NCBI GenBank assembly: GCA_020057115.1
Contig: JAGVGJ010000025.1
Location: 1-38,358 of the forward strand
Direction of reading: 5' to 3'
Origin: Candidatus Omnitrophota bacterium
GTDB taxonomy: Bacteria; Omnitrophota; Gorgyraeia; 2-01-FULL-45-10
Length of the DNA: 38,358 nt
Made by a program: the position numbers and the translations under genes. Below, in pieces: positions 1 to 7,461 of the stretch; position 1 is the first letter of the stretch, and each line of letters starts with the position of its first letter. The notes beneath the pieces are model-generated. The model was not told the origin of the DNA. It did not search any database and saw only the letters and a list, made by a program, of their open reading frames with translations.

Positions 1-55
1 AGGCTATTTATTATAACCCACTATCCACCCAGACCAATATCAAATCTACAAACCT

Positions 56-86
56 AAAAAGAGCCTATTGTGTCCACTGCTGGCTA
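56..86 (-). terminator. possible weak terminator after the phosphate permease
   Basis: Read on the minus strand, the stop codon region begins a small imperfect hairpin (AGCC with GGCT, inner GTG with CAC) followed by C and five U. The stem is short, so this is a weak call. The remaining bases 1-55 hold nothing I recognise. Confidence 0.3.
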
Positions 87-1079
87 AAGTTGCACAATCT
101 TGTGGATAAGAATATAGGCTATTGCGGATATAATAGCAGAACATGGTATGGTGAGTATCCAGGCCCAGATTATGGTGCCAGCGACCCCCCATTTTACGGC
201 GCTTGCGCGCTTAAGCGATCCGATGCCCATGATCGCGCCAGTGATGGTATGAGTTGTGCTTACCGGGACACCCAGGGCCGTGGAAAAGAACAATGTAATG
301 GCTGCGCCGGTCTCTGCGCAAAATCCATCGACAGGTTTCAATTTTGCCACCTTTTGTCCCATAGTCTTCACAATGCGCCATCCTCCGAACATTGTGCCGC
401 ACGCGATAGCCGTATAACACGCTATTACGACCCAGAAAGGCACATGATATGTTGTTCCCAGAAGTCCTGCGCTGAAAAGAAGGCTTGTGATGATACCCAT
501 CGTCTTTTGCGCATCATTCCCGCCGTGGCCCATACTGTAGAAGGCGGCCGACACCAATTGCCCTTTTCTGAAGATATGGTCTACCTGCGATGGCGATGCC
601 CTTCGGAATGTCCAGTAGACGAGGGTGCCGAGCCCAAGCCCTAATATAAGCCCCAGCACAGGTGAGATAAATATAAATGAGACTGTCTTTAATATGCCTT
701 TCCATACAAGAGCGCCTGGCCCGGCTTTTACGAGGGCGGATCCTATCATCCCCCCTATCAATGCGTGAGAAGAGCTTGTCGGCAGGCCGAAATACCATGT
801 GATTATGTTCCATCCGCAGGCGCCTACGAGAGTCCCGAAGATGATGTTCTTATCGATGATCGTTATGTCGATAATGCCTTTGCCGATAGTGTTGGCTACA
901 TGGAGTCCGAAGAAGAAGAATGCTACAAAATTGAAGAATGCCGCCCAGATGACGGCATAGCGCGGCGAAAGGACGCGCGTTGAGACTATCGTGGCTATGG
1001 AATTTGCTGAATCGTGGAATCCATTGAGGAAATCGAATAATAGCGCGAGGAATATAAGCAGTAATATCGCTAAAGTCAT
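84..1079 (-). CDS. pit: PiT-family inorganic phosphate transporter
   Basis: Integral membrane permease of the PiT family (PF01384), which couples phosphate, often as a metal-phosphate complex, to H+ or Na+ entry. The 331 residues are mostly hydrophobic helices. The two family repeats are visible: an N-terminal GFHDSANSIATIVSTR and a C-terminal GVPVSTTHTITGAIMG, each carrying the conserved polar residues of the transport site. The length is at the short end of the family, as in forms lacking the large central loop. The start codon lies one base after the stop of the DUF47 gene, so the two are co-transcribed and probably translationally coupled. This is the usual pit/DUF47 pair. The ion coupled cannot be read from the sequence. 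Confidence 0.95.
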   Translation of the reverse strand: MTLAILLLIFLALLFDFLNGFHDSANSIATIVSTRVLSPRYAVIWAAFFNFVAFFFFGLHVANTIGKGIIDITIIDKNIIFGTLVGACGWNIITWYFGLPTSSSHALIGGMIGSALVKAGPGALVWKGILKTVSFIFISPVLGLILGLGLGTLVYWTFRRASPSQVDHIFRKGQLVSAAFYSMGHGGNDAQKTMGIITSLLFSAGLLGTTYHVPFWVVIACYTAIACGTMFGGWRIVKTMGQKVAKLKPVDGFCAETGAAITLFFSTALGVPVSTTHTITGAIMGIGSLKRASAVKWGVAGTIIWAWILTIPCSAIISAIAYILIHKIVQL

Positions 1080-1080
1080 T

Positions 1081-1707
1081 TCATGCCTGTTTTACAAGTA
1101 TCGACTGAACTACATGGGCGACGTCTTCACAAATATCAAGGATAGTCTCCGCATCCTGGTAGATCTCTTTCCATTTGATCACAAATATTGGGTCTTTCAC
1201 GTTCTCGAAGAGCTGTCCGAGGAATCTGTCTCTCATCTCATCGCCTACGTTCTCTAGGCGGTTTATCTCCACGCAGGCCTCAAATACGGACTTCGTGTGC
1301 TTCATGTTGCGCAAGCCTTTAACAGCTAGAGCCACGGCATGGACAGATTCATCGATTACGGCGGAAAATTCTACAAGATTCTTGTCGATATGTTCAATCC
1401 TGTAGACTCTCATGCGGTTTAAGATCGTATAGATCATGTCAACTACGTCATCCAGCTCTTTGGTTAGTGAGTGGATATCTTCCCGGTCAAAAGGCGTGAT
1501 GAAAGTCTTGTTCAACTGTTCGAAGATGTCGTGGGCGACATTGTCAGCCTTGTGCTCGATATCTTCCATTTTTTTGAGAGAGGCATCGTCAAGGCGGTTT
1601 TTAGAAACAAGCTCCTTGAAGCAGTCCGATGCTTCTACGGCGCAAGCCGCCTGTTTCTCGAAAAGGTCGAAAAAGTTCCGTTCTTTGGGCAGGAAAATAG
1701 AAAACAT
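1081..1707 (-). CDS. DUF47 / PhoU-like Pit accessory protein
   Basis: A 208-residue all-helical protein of the DUF47 (PhoU-like) family, the cytoplasmic partner found next to Pit permeases. The family is thought to modulate phosphate uptake. Visible family features are the opening FLPKERNFFDLFEKQ, acidic and helical repeats, and EDIHSLTKELDDVVDMIY in the middle (D/E-rich metal-binding-like helix). An in-frame upstream ATG at 1785 exists, but ATG 1707 is chosen. It has a good Shine-Dalgarno (AAAGGAG) six bases upstream, matches the family N terminus, and lies just downstream of a consensus promoter that would transcribe only the shorter version. First gene of the DUF47-pit operon. Confidence 0.93.
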   Translation of the reverse strand: MFSIFLPKERNFFDLFEKQAACAVEASDCFKELVSKNRLDDASLKKMEDIEHKADNVAHDIFEQLNKTFITPFDREDIHSLTKELDDVVDMIYTILNRMRVYRIEHIDKNLVEFSAVIDESVHAVALAVKGLRNMKHTKSVFEACVEINRLENVGDEMRDRFLGQLFENVKDPIFVIKWKEIYQDAETILDICEDVAHVVQSILVKQA

Positions 1708-1735
1708 AATAGCTCCTTTAGTTATAATTGAACAC

Positions 1736-1764
1736 ATTATAATGGCGCGGACTTTCAGTGTCAA
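1736..1764 (-). promoter_or_regulatory. consensus sigma-70 promoter for DUF47-pit
   Basis: Minus strand: TTGACA (1764-1759), 17-base spacer, TATAAT (1741-1736). Both hexamers are perfect. Predicted start of transcription is near 1729, giving a leader of about 22 bases before ATG 1707. Confidence 0.8.
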
Positions 1765-1787
1765 GGCATAATATCTCTTGTGCATGT

Positions 1788-1816
1788 TTGCTGCACAGTA
1801 TTTTTTGTGATATAAT
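1788..1816 (+). promoter_or_regulatory. extended -10 promoter for glgC
   Basis: Plus strand: TTGCTG (1788-1793), 17-base spacer, TATAAT (1811-1816), preceded by TG at 1808-1809 (extended -10). Predicted start near 1823, about 19 bases before ATG 1842. It lies back-to-back with the DUF47-pit promoter; the two -35 boxes are only 23 bases apart. Confidence 0.75.
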
Positions 1817-1841
1817 CATACAAATAACAAAAGGACTGAAA

Positions 1842-3095
1842 ATGAAAAGGATAGTTGCGCTTATTTTAGGCGGTGGCCAGGGTAAAAGGCTCTTCCCTCT
1901 TACTATGTACCGTTCAAAACCTGCTGTCCCGATCGGCGGCAAATACCGGTTGATAGATATACCCATATCTAACTGTCTCCATTCGAGCATCAAGGATATC
2001 TACGTCCTCACGCAATTCAATTCCGAATCGCTCAATAATCATATAAACAATACCTACAGGTTCGACTATTTTTCCCGCGCATTCGTAAGGATACTTGCCG
2101 CTGAACAGACCAGTGACAGCACTATCTGGTTCCAGGGCACGGCTGATGCTGTGCGCAAGAACCTTTTGCATCTTGAGCTTAAAGGCGAAGAGGATATATT
2201 GATACTCTCCGGAGACCATCTTTACGAGATGGATTATATGTCATTTGTAAATTTTCATCGTGAGAAGAATGCCGATTTTACAGTCTCCGTCATACCTATA
2301 AGGCAGGATGAAGCTAAGGAGTTCGGGGTCCTCAAGCTTAATAAGGATGATAGGATAACCGGTTTTAAGGAGAAGCCGAAGAGCGTTATGGAGCTTAAAG
2401 GTTTCAAGTTCACAAAGAAGAGGTCATCTTTTGACAGGCTTACGGCCCGCTCTTCATATCTGGCGTCTATGGGCGTCTATGTTTTTAAAGCCAAGGTGCT
2501 CCATAAAGTCCTAGAAACGACAGATATAGATTTTGGCCGCGAGATCATTCCTCATTCTATACAAAAATTCAAAGGGTATGGATATCTGTTCGATGGCTAC
2601 TGGATGGATGTCGGGACTATAAAGTCTTTTTATGAAGCAAATATAGACATGGCTACCTATAAGCCCCATTTCGGGTTCTTCTACAGGGGAGATGTCTTTA
2701 CAAGGCCGCGCTTCCTCCCCACCGCCAGGGTCACGAACTGCAAGCTCTCCCATGCATTGGTAGCAGAAGGATGCATAATAAATAACTCTGAGATAAAGAA
2801 TTCCGTGGTGGGCCTGCGCTCGATAGTCGGTAAAGGTTGCAAGATATCGCGGACAGTGCTGATGGGCGCGGATTATTATGAGGCTCCCAATAGCGAGGAG
2901 CCGGTGAAGATAGGCATAGGTGACGGCACCGTAATAGACCGCGCCATAGTAGACAAGAATGCTCGCATCGGGAAGAATGTCGTGATCAGGAATATCAAGA
3001 ATGTCCAGAATTTCGATGGCGAGAATTATTTCATCAGAGACGGGATAGTTATCATTCCTAAAAAAGCGGTTGTTAAAGACGGGACGATTATTTAG
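1842..3095 (+). CDS. glgC: glucose-1-phosphate adenylyltransferase (ADP-glucose pyrophosphorylase)
   Basis: Makes ADP-glucose from ATP and glucose 1-phosphate, the committed step of bacterial glycogen synthesis, in the cytoplasm. The 417 residues begin with the nucleotide-binding signature GGGQGKRLFPLT, then SKPAVPIGGKYRLIDIPISNC, QGTADAVR and the metal/active-site segment SGDHLYEMDY. The last roughly 120 residues carry hexapeptide-like repeats of a left-handed beta-helix, the allosteric domain of the family. ATG 1842 is chosen over the in-frame ATG at 1758 because it has an upstream AAGGA, matches the family N terminus (MKRIVALILGGG), and the -10 box at 1811 lies inside the longer reading. 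The only plus-strand gene here, divergent from DUF47-pit and convergent with the MnmG fusion. No other glycogen enzyme is present, but a ParA protein with a glycogen-binding domain is encoded about 4.4 kb away. Confidence 0.97.
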   Translation: MKRIVALILGGGQGKRLFPLTMYRSKPAVPIGGKYRLIDIPISNCLHSSIKDIYVLTQFNSESLNNHINNTYRFDYFSRAFVRILAAEQTSDSTIWFQGTADAVRKNLLHLELKGEEDILILSGDHLYEMDYMSFVNFHREKNADFTVSVIPIRQDEAKEFGVLKLNKDDRITGFKEKPKSVMELKGFKFTKKRSSFDRLTARSSYLASMGVYVFKAKVLHKVLETTDIDFGREIIPHSIQKFKGYGYLFDGYWMDVGTIKSFYEANIDMATYKPHFGFFYRGDVFTRPRFLPTARVTNCKLSHALVAEGCIINNSEIKNSVVGLRSIVGKGCKISRTVLMGADYYEAPNSEEPVKIGIGDGTVIDRAIVDKNARIGKNVVIRNIKNVQNFDGENYFIRDGIVIIPKKAVVKDGTII

Positions 3096-3126
3096 TGGGT
3101 AGTGGTTTGTGATTAGTGGTTAGTGT
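3096..3126. repeat. short G/T-rich imperfect direct repeat
   Basis: Between the glgC stop and the end of the MnmG fusion lie degenerate direct copies of a GTGGTTAGTG-like unit. The last codons and stop of the minus-strand fusion gene fall inside it, so the repeat supplies its C-terminal residues. No clear terminator is seen between these convergent genes. Confidence 0.5.
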
Positions 3127-5840
3127 GTGCGGTATCCCTGGCAGGTTCCTCGCTTCGCGAAGGCCTCCTCCATCTTCCTTATCGTACCAAGCTTATTGAG
3201 CGCCCAATCCGGCGCTACGTGATTTTCAGGCGAGCCCTGGCCTGTGAGACGCTGGACTATTATATCTTTCGACAGGTTTTCCAGAAAATCACATGCGAGT
3301 TCCGCATATTCATCCTGCGACAATAGTTTAATTTCCCCATCCAGATAAAGCTTCTCCAGGGCGCTCCCTTTTAAGACATGTAAGAGATGTATCTTTATGC
3401 CGTCTATCTTTAACTCCGAAAGCTTTTTTGCCGTAGCTATGATATCGTCTCTTGCTTCTCCGGGAAGGCCAAGTATCACATGGGTGCATACTCGGACACT
3501 GTGCTCTTTGGCGAGTTTTACGGCCTTAGCAAAATCTTCGTAAGAATGGCCGCGGTTTAAGAGCTTCAAGGTCTTGTCATGAGATGATTGCAGGCCGTAT
3601 TCTATCCATGTCTCATAGCGATCCTTATAAGAAGCTATAAGTTTCAGCTTTTCACTGTCTACGGCATCGGGGCGCGTGCCGATGGATAAGCCGACTATCC
3701 CCTCGAACGGAAGGAGCTGGTCATATGTCTTTTTTAGCTGATCGGCCGGCGCATATGTATTTGTGAATGCCTGGAAGTATGCGATGAATTTGCCGGCGCC
3801 TTTCTCTTTTTTTAGATAGTCTATGCGCGTTTTGAGCTGTTCAGGAACGGATATGGCTGGTTTTGCATATAAAGCCCTGGACCCGTTCTCATCACAATAT
3901 ATGCACCCGCCCGTCCCTTTTGTGCCGTCGCGGTTAGGGCATCCGAATCCGGCGTCGATACCGATGCGGTAGACCTTCTCTCCAAATCGCTCTTTCAGGT
4001 ATGTGTTGTAGTCGTTATAGGGTTTCATAAAAGTACTGTCATTGCGCCTCTCTCGTCTTATCTTTTCCAAGTAAACCATCAATATCGATATCGCTGCCGG
4101 CGTAACTCCTGATATTCTTGATGCTTGCCCGAGATTCGCCGGCTTTATTTTTGTCAGTTTTTCCTGGATCTCTGCCGAGATGCTGGGAATATTTTTATAA
4201 TCCATATTCTCCGGCATGCATATTCGCTCTATCTTTTCGAACCGGTCTATCTCATTAAGCTGGCGCCGGATGAAACCCTCATACTTTATCTCTATCTCAA
4301 CCACCTTTGCTTCTTCGGGCGACAGCCTCTCCCTGTCCTCTTCCGTAGTCACGTCTGAATATGATATGCCCGGACGCCTCAAGACCTTTTCGGCATGGCT
4401 CTCTTTCAGCCTTCTTATCTCGCCTTCTATACGCTCCTTCTTTTTCACTGTCCTGGCATACCTCTCCTCATCTATCAGGCCTATCTCGTATCCTATGGGC
4501 GTAAGCCTCAAGTCGGCATTATCCTCCCTTATCAGGAGCCTGTACTCAACGCGCGATGTGAACATCCTGTATGGCTCATTTGTTCCCTTGGTCACAAGGT
4601 CATCGATGAGGACGGCTATATAACTTTGGGAACGGTCAAGTATAAGCGGCTTCCCGCTCTTCACTTTTAAGGCCGCATTTATGCCTGCCATTAGGCCAAG
4701 GCTTGCCGCCTCTTCATAACCAGTCGTCCCGTTTATCTGGCCTCCGAGATAAAGGCCTGGAACTGTCTTGGCTTCGAGCGTCGGATAGAGTTGTGTTGGG
4801 TCGACGAAGTCATATTCTATACCATAGCCGGGCCTTGTTATTCTGGCATTCTCAAGGCCTTTTATGGAATGGACGATCCTTTCCTGGACATCTACGGGAA
4901 GGCTGGTCGATATGCCGTTAGGGTAATATTCGATAGTGTTCAGGCCTTCAGGTTCTAAGAATACATGATGGCTGTCGCGTTCCGGGAAACGGTATATCTT
5001 ATCTTCTATGGATGGACAATAGCGCACGCCGGTCCCTTTTATGATGCCGGTGAATAGAGGCGAGCGGTTGAGGTTTTCTCTTATGATATCGTGGGTATTC
5101 TTATTGGTGTGTGTTATGTAGCACGGGAGCTGGTCCCTTGTTATCTGTTTTGTGGTAAAAGAGAAAGGAGATATCTCTTTATCTCCGTGCTGGGGTATTA
5201 ATATGTCAAAATTTATAGTCCTTCCGTCTATCCTTGCGCAGGTGCCGGTCTTGAGCCGCCCCATCTTAAGCCCCAGGTCCTTCAGGGAATTCGATAGAGA
5301 TGAAGAAGGTTTTTCATCGATCCTGCCTCCCGGGAAGTGTTCGAGGCCTATATGGATGAGCCCATTCAAAAAAGTGCCGGGCGTTATGACTATCGCCTTT
5401 GCGTAGAAGGTCTCGTCGAGAGATGTCCTTATGCCGCGGATATAGTTGCCCTCGCCTCTTATCATCTCTTCCGCAAGGCCCTGCTTTATGTCCAGGCCGG
5501 GCTGCGTCTCAACTATAGACCTCATATACAGCTGGTATGCATGCCGGTCTACCTGGGCACGGCTTGAGCGGACGGCCGGGCCTTTACTCATATTTAGGGT
5601 CCGGAATTGTATGGCGGTAGCGTCCGTGGCCTTGCCCATCTGGCCGCCCAGGGCATCTATCTCTTTTACGAGCTGGCCCTTGGCAAGGCCGCCGATGGCG
5701 GGGTTACACGGCATGAGGCCGATGGAGTCGACGTTCATGGTGAGAAGGAGCGTCTTACATCCCATCCTTGCCGATGCAAGCGCAGCTTCGCAGCCGGCAT
5801 GTCCGCCGCCTATCACGATCACGTCGTATTCGTTGTTCAT
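3120..5840 (-). CDS. mnmG: MnmG fused to a TIGR01212-type radical SAM protein
   Basis: One uninterrupted 906-residue frame. Residues 1-604 are a complete MnmG (GidA). It has FAD-binding GGGHAGCEAA at 11-20, and ends with the family signature NLGQASRISGVTPAAISILM. With MnmE it installs (carboxymethyl)aminomethyl at C5 of wobble U34 in tRNA. Residues 605-906 form a complete protein of the YhcC/YtqA (TIGR01212) radical SAM family. They start at MKPYNDYNTYLKERFG, have a Cys634-x11-Cys646-x2-Cys649 cluster, and carry LSIGTRPDAV and YGLQSSHDKTLKLLNRGH. The linker is only about ten residues. Both halves have normal lengths, so this looks like a true fusion by loss of the MnmG stop; a single-base sequencing error cannot be excluded. 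The start has no Shine-Dalgarno, and a promoter lies immediately upstream. Confidence 0.94.
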   Translation of the reverse strand: MNNEYDVIVIGGGHAGCEAALASARMGCKTLLLTMNVDSIGLMPCNPAIGGLAKGQLVKEIDALGGQMGKATDATAIQFRTLNMSKGPAVRSSRAQVDRHAYQLYMRSIVETQPGLDIKQGLAEEMIRGEGNYIRGIRTSLDETFYAKAIVITPGTFLNGLIHIGLEHFPGGRIDEKPSSSLSNSLKDLGLKMGRLKTGTCARIDGRTINFDILIPQHGDKEISPFSFTTKQITRDQLPCYITHTNKNTHDIIRENLNRSPLFTGIIKGTGVRYCPSIEDKIYRFPERDSHHVFLEPEGLNTIEYYPNGISTSLPVDVQERIVHSIKGLENARITRPGYGIEYDFVDPTQLYPTLEAKTVPGLYLGGQINGTTGYEEAASLGLMAGINAALKVKSGKPLILDRSQSYIAVLIDDLVTKGTNEPYRMFTSRVEYRLLIREDNADLRLTPIGYEIGLIDEERYARTVKKKERIEGEIRRLKESHAEKVLRRPGISYSDVTTEEDRERLSPEEAKVVEIEIKYEGFIRRQLNEIDRFEKIERICMPENMDYKNIPSISAEIQEKLTKIKPANLGQASRISGVTPAAISILMVYLEKIRRERRNDSTFMKPYNDYNTYLKERFGEKVYRIGIDAGFGCPNRDGTKGTGGCIYCDENGSRALYAKPAISVPEQLKTRIDYLKKEKGAGKFIAYFQAFTNTYAPADQLKKTYDQLLPFEGIVGLSIGTRPDAVDSEKLKLIASYKDRYETWIEYGLQSSHDKTLKLLNRGHSYEDFAKAVKLAKEHSVRVCTHVILGLPGEARDDIIATAKKLSELKIDGIKIHLLHVLKGSALEKLYLDGEIKLLSQDEYAELACDFLENLSKDIIVQRLTGQGSPENHVAPDWALNKLGTIRKMEEAFAKRGTCQGYRTH

Positions 5841-5846
5841 GGGGGT

Positions 5847-5875
5847 ATTCTAACATATTGCTAATTGGGGGGCAA
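5847..5875 (-). promoter_or_regulatory. possible promoter giving leaderless mnmG mRNA
   Basis: Minus strand: TTGCCC (5875-5870), 17-base spacer, TAGAAT (5852-5847). Only six bases separate the -10 box from ATG 5840, so transcription would begin at or within one or two bases of the start codon. This fits the absence of a Shine-Dalgarno. The -35 box lies in the first unit of a heptamer repeat. Confidence 0.4.
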
Positions 5876-5897
5876 GGGCCCAGGGTCAAGGGTCCAG
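5870..5897 (+). repeat. four-unit 7-bp tandem repeat (GGNCMAG type)
   Basis: Units GGGCAAG, GGCCCAG, GGTCAAG, GGTCCAG in direct succession. This is the complement of the TGGACCC heptamer found inside purQ (9119-9146) and before gpmA (32000-32038), so it is the same dispersed repeat family in the opposite orientation. Confidence 0.75.
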
Positions 5898-5917
5898 TAA
5901 AAGCGGGCATAAAAAAA

Positions 5918-5989
5918 GGATGGCAACAGCTCTGTGTAGGTATCTAGTACCTAAAAACCCGTGAACGGGTTTTTGTGCTGTTGTCATCC
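5918..5989. repeat. 72-bp three-way-junction palindrome
   Basis: A 13-base outer stem (5918-5930 with 5977-5989, one G-U) encloses two hairpins: TAGGTA/TACCTA (5937-5953) and a 9-bp stem AAAAACCCG/CGGGTTTTT with a four-base loop (5953-5974). It can fold on either strand. It could be a structured RNA or a mobile palindrome. I recognise no riboswitch or ribozyme core. In the plus direction the second hairpin alone resembles a terminator. Confidence 0.6.
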
Positions 5990-6051
5990 AATTCCAAGTA
6001 TACCCGATATTCCGCAAAAAGCAAGGCGCTGGAGATATTTTCCAAATCCAT

Positions 6052-6187
6052 CCCCTCTTGGGGTGGTAAGGGTGTCTTCCAGCGAATATTCACTTTCCAT
6101 AGGAAAGTTCACTCGGAAGGGCGCAATCTTCGTTGAAAGATTGCGCCCTTCGACGTCGCTTCCAGACACCCTTACCACCCCTCGGGG
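6052..6187. repeat. 136-bp complex inverted repeat with two inner hairpins
   Basis: Perfect 18-bp inverted repeat (6060-6077 with 6164-6181), extended by CCCC/GGGG outside. Inside are a 7-bp hairpin (6092-6108, loop ATA) and a perfect 15-bp hairpin (6116-6130 with 6137-6151, loop of six). No open reading frame with coding character lies here. It has the same outer-stem-plus-two-hairpins plan as the element at 5918-5989. Confidence 0.7.
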
Positions 6188-6206
6188 GCCCCTTCGAGTG
6201 GACCTG

Positions 6207-6307
6207 AACCCCAAGTCAAGACCGCACATTGAAAATTTTCGGCTGACAAAAGGCCGACCCGAACTACAGTGAGTGGGAAATTTTCAGTGCGGGATTGACT
6301 TGGGGTT
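6207..6307. repeat. 101-bp imperfect inverted repeat
   Basis: Perfect 13-bp outer stem (6207-6219 with 6295-6307), a GA/GA internal loop, then CCGCAC/GTGCGG, a two-base bulge, and a GAAAATTTTC/GAAATTTTC stem. A small hairpin (6239-6257) can form within. Third large palindrome of the gene-free stretch 5841-6373. Confidence 0.65.
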
Positions 6308-6309
6308 TG

Positions 6310-6343
6310 GTCAAGCGACAGGCCTACCCTTAAGAAGACCGCC
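6310..6343 (+). repeat. dispersed intergenic repeat, copy 1
   Basis: Bases 6310-6329 match the reverse complement of 38231-38250 at 19 of 20 positions. Shared AGAAG and CCGCC follow in the same order. Both copies are in gene-free DNA next to palindromes. Confidence 0.65.
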
Positions 6344-6353
6344 GGAGTCACTT

Positions 6354-6373
6354 CCCTCGCATGGGCGCGAGGG
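6354..6373 (-). repeat. 7-bp G+C-rich hairpin directly after the LOG gene stop
   Basis: CCCTCGC (6354-6360) and GCGAGGG (6367-6373) with a six-base loop, abutting the stop codon of the LOG-family gene. On the minus strand it lacks a U tract, so it is not a standard terminator, but it may stabilise the transcript 3' end. Confidence 0.4.
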
Positions 6374-7018
6374 CTATTTTCTGTAAAATTTATTTATTAT
6401 ATCGAGTATCTCTTTGGGCGTGTCCACTATGGAGTATATCTTCAGGTCTTCCTTTTCGATAGCATCATTAGATAGCATGGTGCTATGTATCCAGTGGTCA
6501 AGGCCTTTCCAGTATTCGCTTCCTACGAGAATAACCGGGAACGGGTCCACCCTCTTGGTCTGGACGAGCGTTACCGCCTCAAAGAGTTCATCCAGGGTCC
6601 CGAACCCTCCGGGGAACACGAGGAATGCCTTCGAGTATTTCGCGAACATGACCTTTCGGCAGAAGAAGTATTTGAACTCTAAGAGCCTTGTCACGTATTT
6701 GTTAGGCTTCTGCATCGTAGGTATCAGGATGTTCAGGCCTATCGACACTCCCCCTGCCCGCTTTGCGCCCTTATTGGCCGCCTCCATGATGCCCGGCCCG
6801 GCCCCCGTTATGACGGCATAGTTATTCTTTGCCATTGCATAGGCCGTCTCTTCCGCTAGCTTGTAATATTTGCCGCTAGACTTCGCTCTCGAGGACCCGA
6901 ATATGGATACGGCATCCTTCACGTCAGACATGGTCTCAAAACCGTCGACAAATTCGCTCATTATCCGGAATATGCGCCATGGGTCCTCTTTTATGAAATC
7001 CTGTCTTAGTATGCTCAT
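6374..7018 (-). CDS. LOG-family (TIGR00730) nucleotide phosphoribohydrolase-like protein
   Basis: A 214-residue Rossmann-fold protein of the LOG family, formerly mislabelled lysine decarboxylase. Members cleave the N-glycosidic bond of nucleoside 5'-monophosphates to release a base and ribose 5-phosphate. Both hallmark motifs are present: TGAGPGIMEAANKGA (71-85) and PGGFGTLDE (136-144), the latter with the family Gly-Gly and Glu residues. ATG 7018 has a GGAGC Shine-Dalgarno. It lies 13 bases after the small membrane protein gene and ends a parA-membrane protein-LOG gene run. Substrate preference cannot be read from sequence. A role in nucleotide salvage would fit the neighbouring purine genes but is inference. 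Confidence 0.88.
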   Translation of the reverse strand: MSILRQDFIKEDPWRIFRIMSEFVDGFETMSDVKDAVSIFGSSRAKSSGKYYKLAEETAYAMAKNNYAVITGAGPGIMEAANKGAKRAGGVSIGLNILIPTMQKPNKYVTRLLEFKYFFCRKVMFAKYSKAFLVFPGGFGTLDELFEAVTLVQTKRVDPFPVILVGSEYWKGLDHWIHSTMLSNDAIEKEDLKIYSIVDTPKEILDIINKFYRK

Positions 7019-7031
7019 ATCAAGCTCCGTT

Positions 7032-7448
7032 TTAATGCGTGACGTATTCTTTTTTAAAACCTTTCACTATCCTGTAGATAATAAAATAAGCCGGGAGAGT
7101 CACGGGGTTGGTCATCTGATCAAGTATGATGTGCTGGGTCAATCCTATAGCTAGCGCTTTCCAGAATATCCCAAGTGAGAATATGCCTATAGAGGCCCAC
7201 AATATAAGCACGAGCTCGTATGAATGAAAAAGCAGATATAGCCTGGGGAAATCGGTCTCGCTTGAAGCGGCGTAGACTTTTCTTATGCTGAGGGTGAAGT
7301 GGTGGTTTACGTAGTAGTCGAAGAAGTGGTCGAAGTCTATCAATGTGCCGGCTAAGAATGAAACTATAGCGGCGGGAATGGACTTAAAATAGAGCCATAC
7401 AAAGAACCCTATCACGCCCGAAGCTATCGCATGACCGGTAGGTTTCAT
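7032..7448 (-). CDS. small integral membrane protein, YdjM/DUF457-like
   Basis: A 138-residue protein with about four hydrophobic segments. Polar residues sit where the YdjM/DUF457 'membrane-bound metal-dependent hydrolase' group has them: His6, Asp38-x-Asp40-His41 (GTLIDFDH), His75 and His106-x3-Asp110 (TQHIILD). These could bind a metal at the membrane, but no activity is established for close relatives that I know of. The start has only a weak Shine-Dalgarno and lies 13 bases after the ParA stop, so it is probably co-transcribed with parA. Assignment to the family rests on motif pattern and topology only. Confidence 0.6.
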   Translation of the reverse strand: MKPTGHAIASGVIGFFVWLYFKSIPAAIVSFLAGTLIDFDHFFDYYVNHHFTLSIRKVYAASSETDFPRLYLLFHSYELVLILWASIGIFSLGIFWKALAIGLTQHIILDQMTNPVTLPAYFIIYRIVKGFKKEYVTH

Positions 7449-7461
7449 CTTAAGACGGTTT

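Noticed and set aside
90-983. Plus-strand open frames opposite pit
   Set aside because: They are shadows of the transporter gene, without family features or initiation signals.
4016-4040. Frameshift between mnmG and a separate radical SAM gene
   Set aside because: The frame is open across the junction, no stop lies in frame and no well-placed Shine-Dalgarno precedes ATG 4028; kept only as a caveat.
5918-5989. tRNA or hammerhead ribozyme
   Set aside because: No TYC or anticodon arms, no CCA end, and no CUGAUGA/GAAA core on either strand.
5961-6272. 103-codon frame in the gene-free stretch
   Set aside because: It reads through palindromic arms and has no Shine-Dalgarno or protein-like composition.
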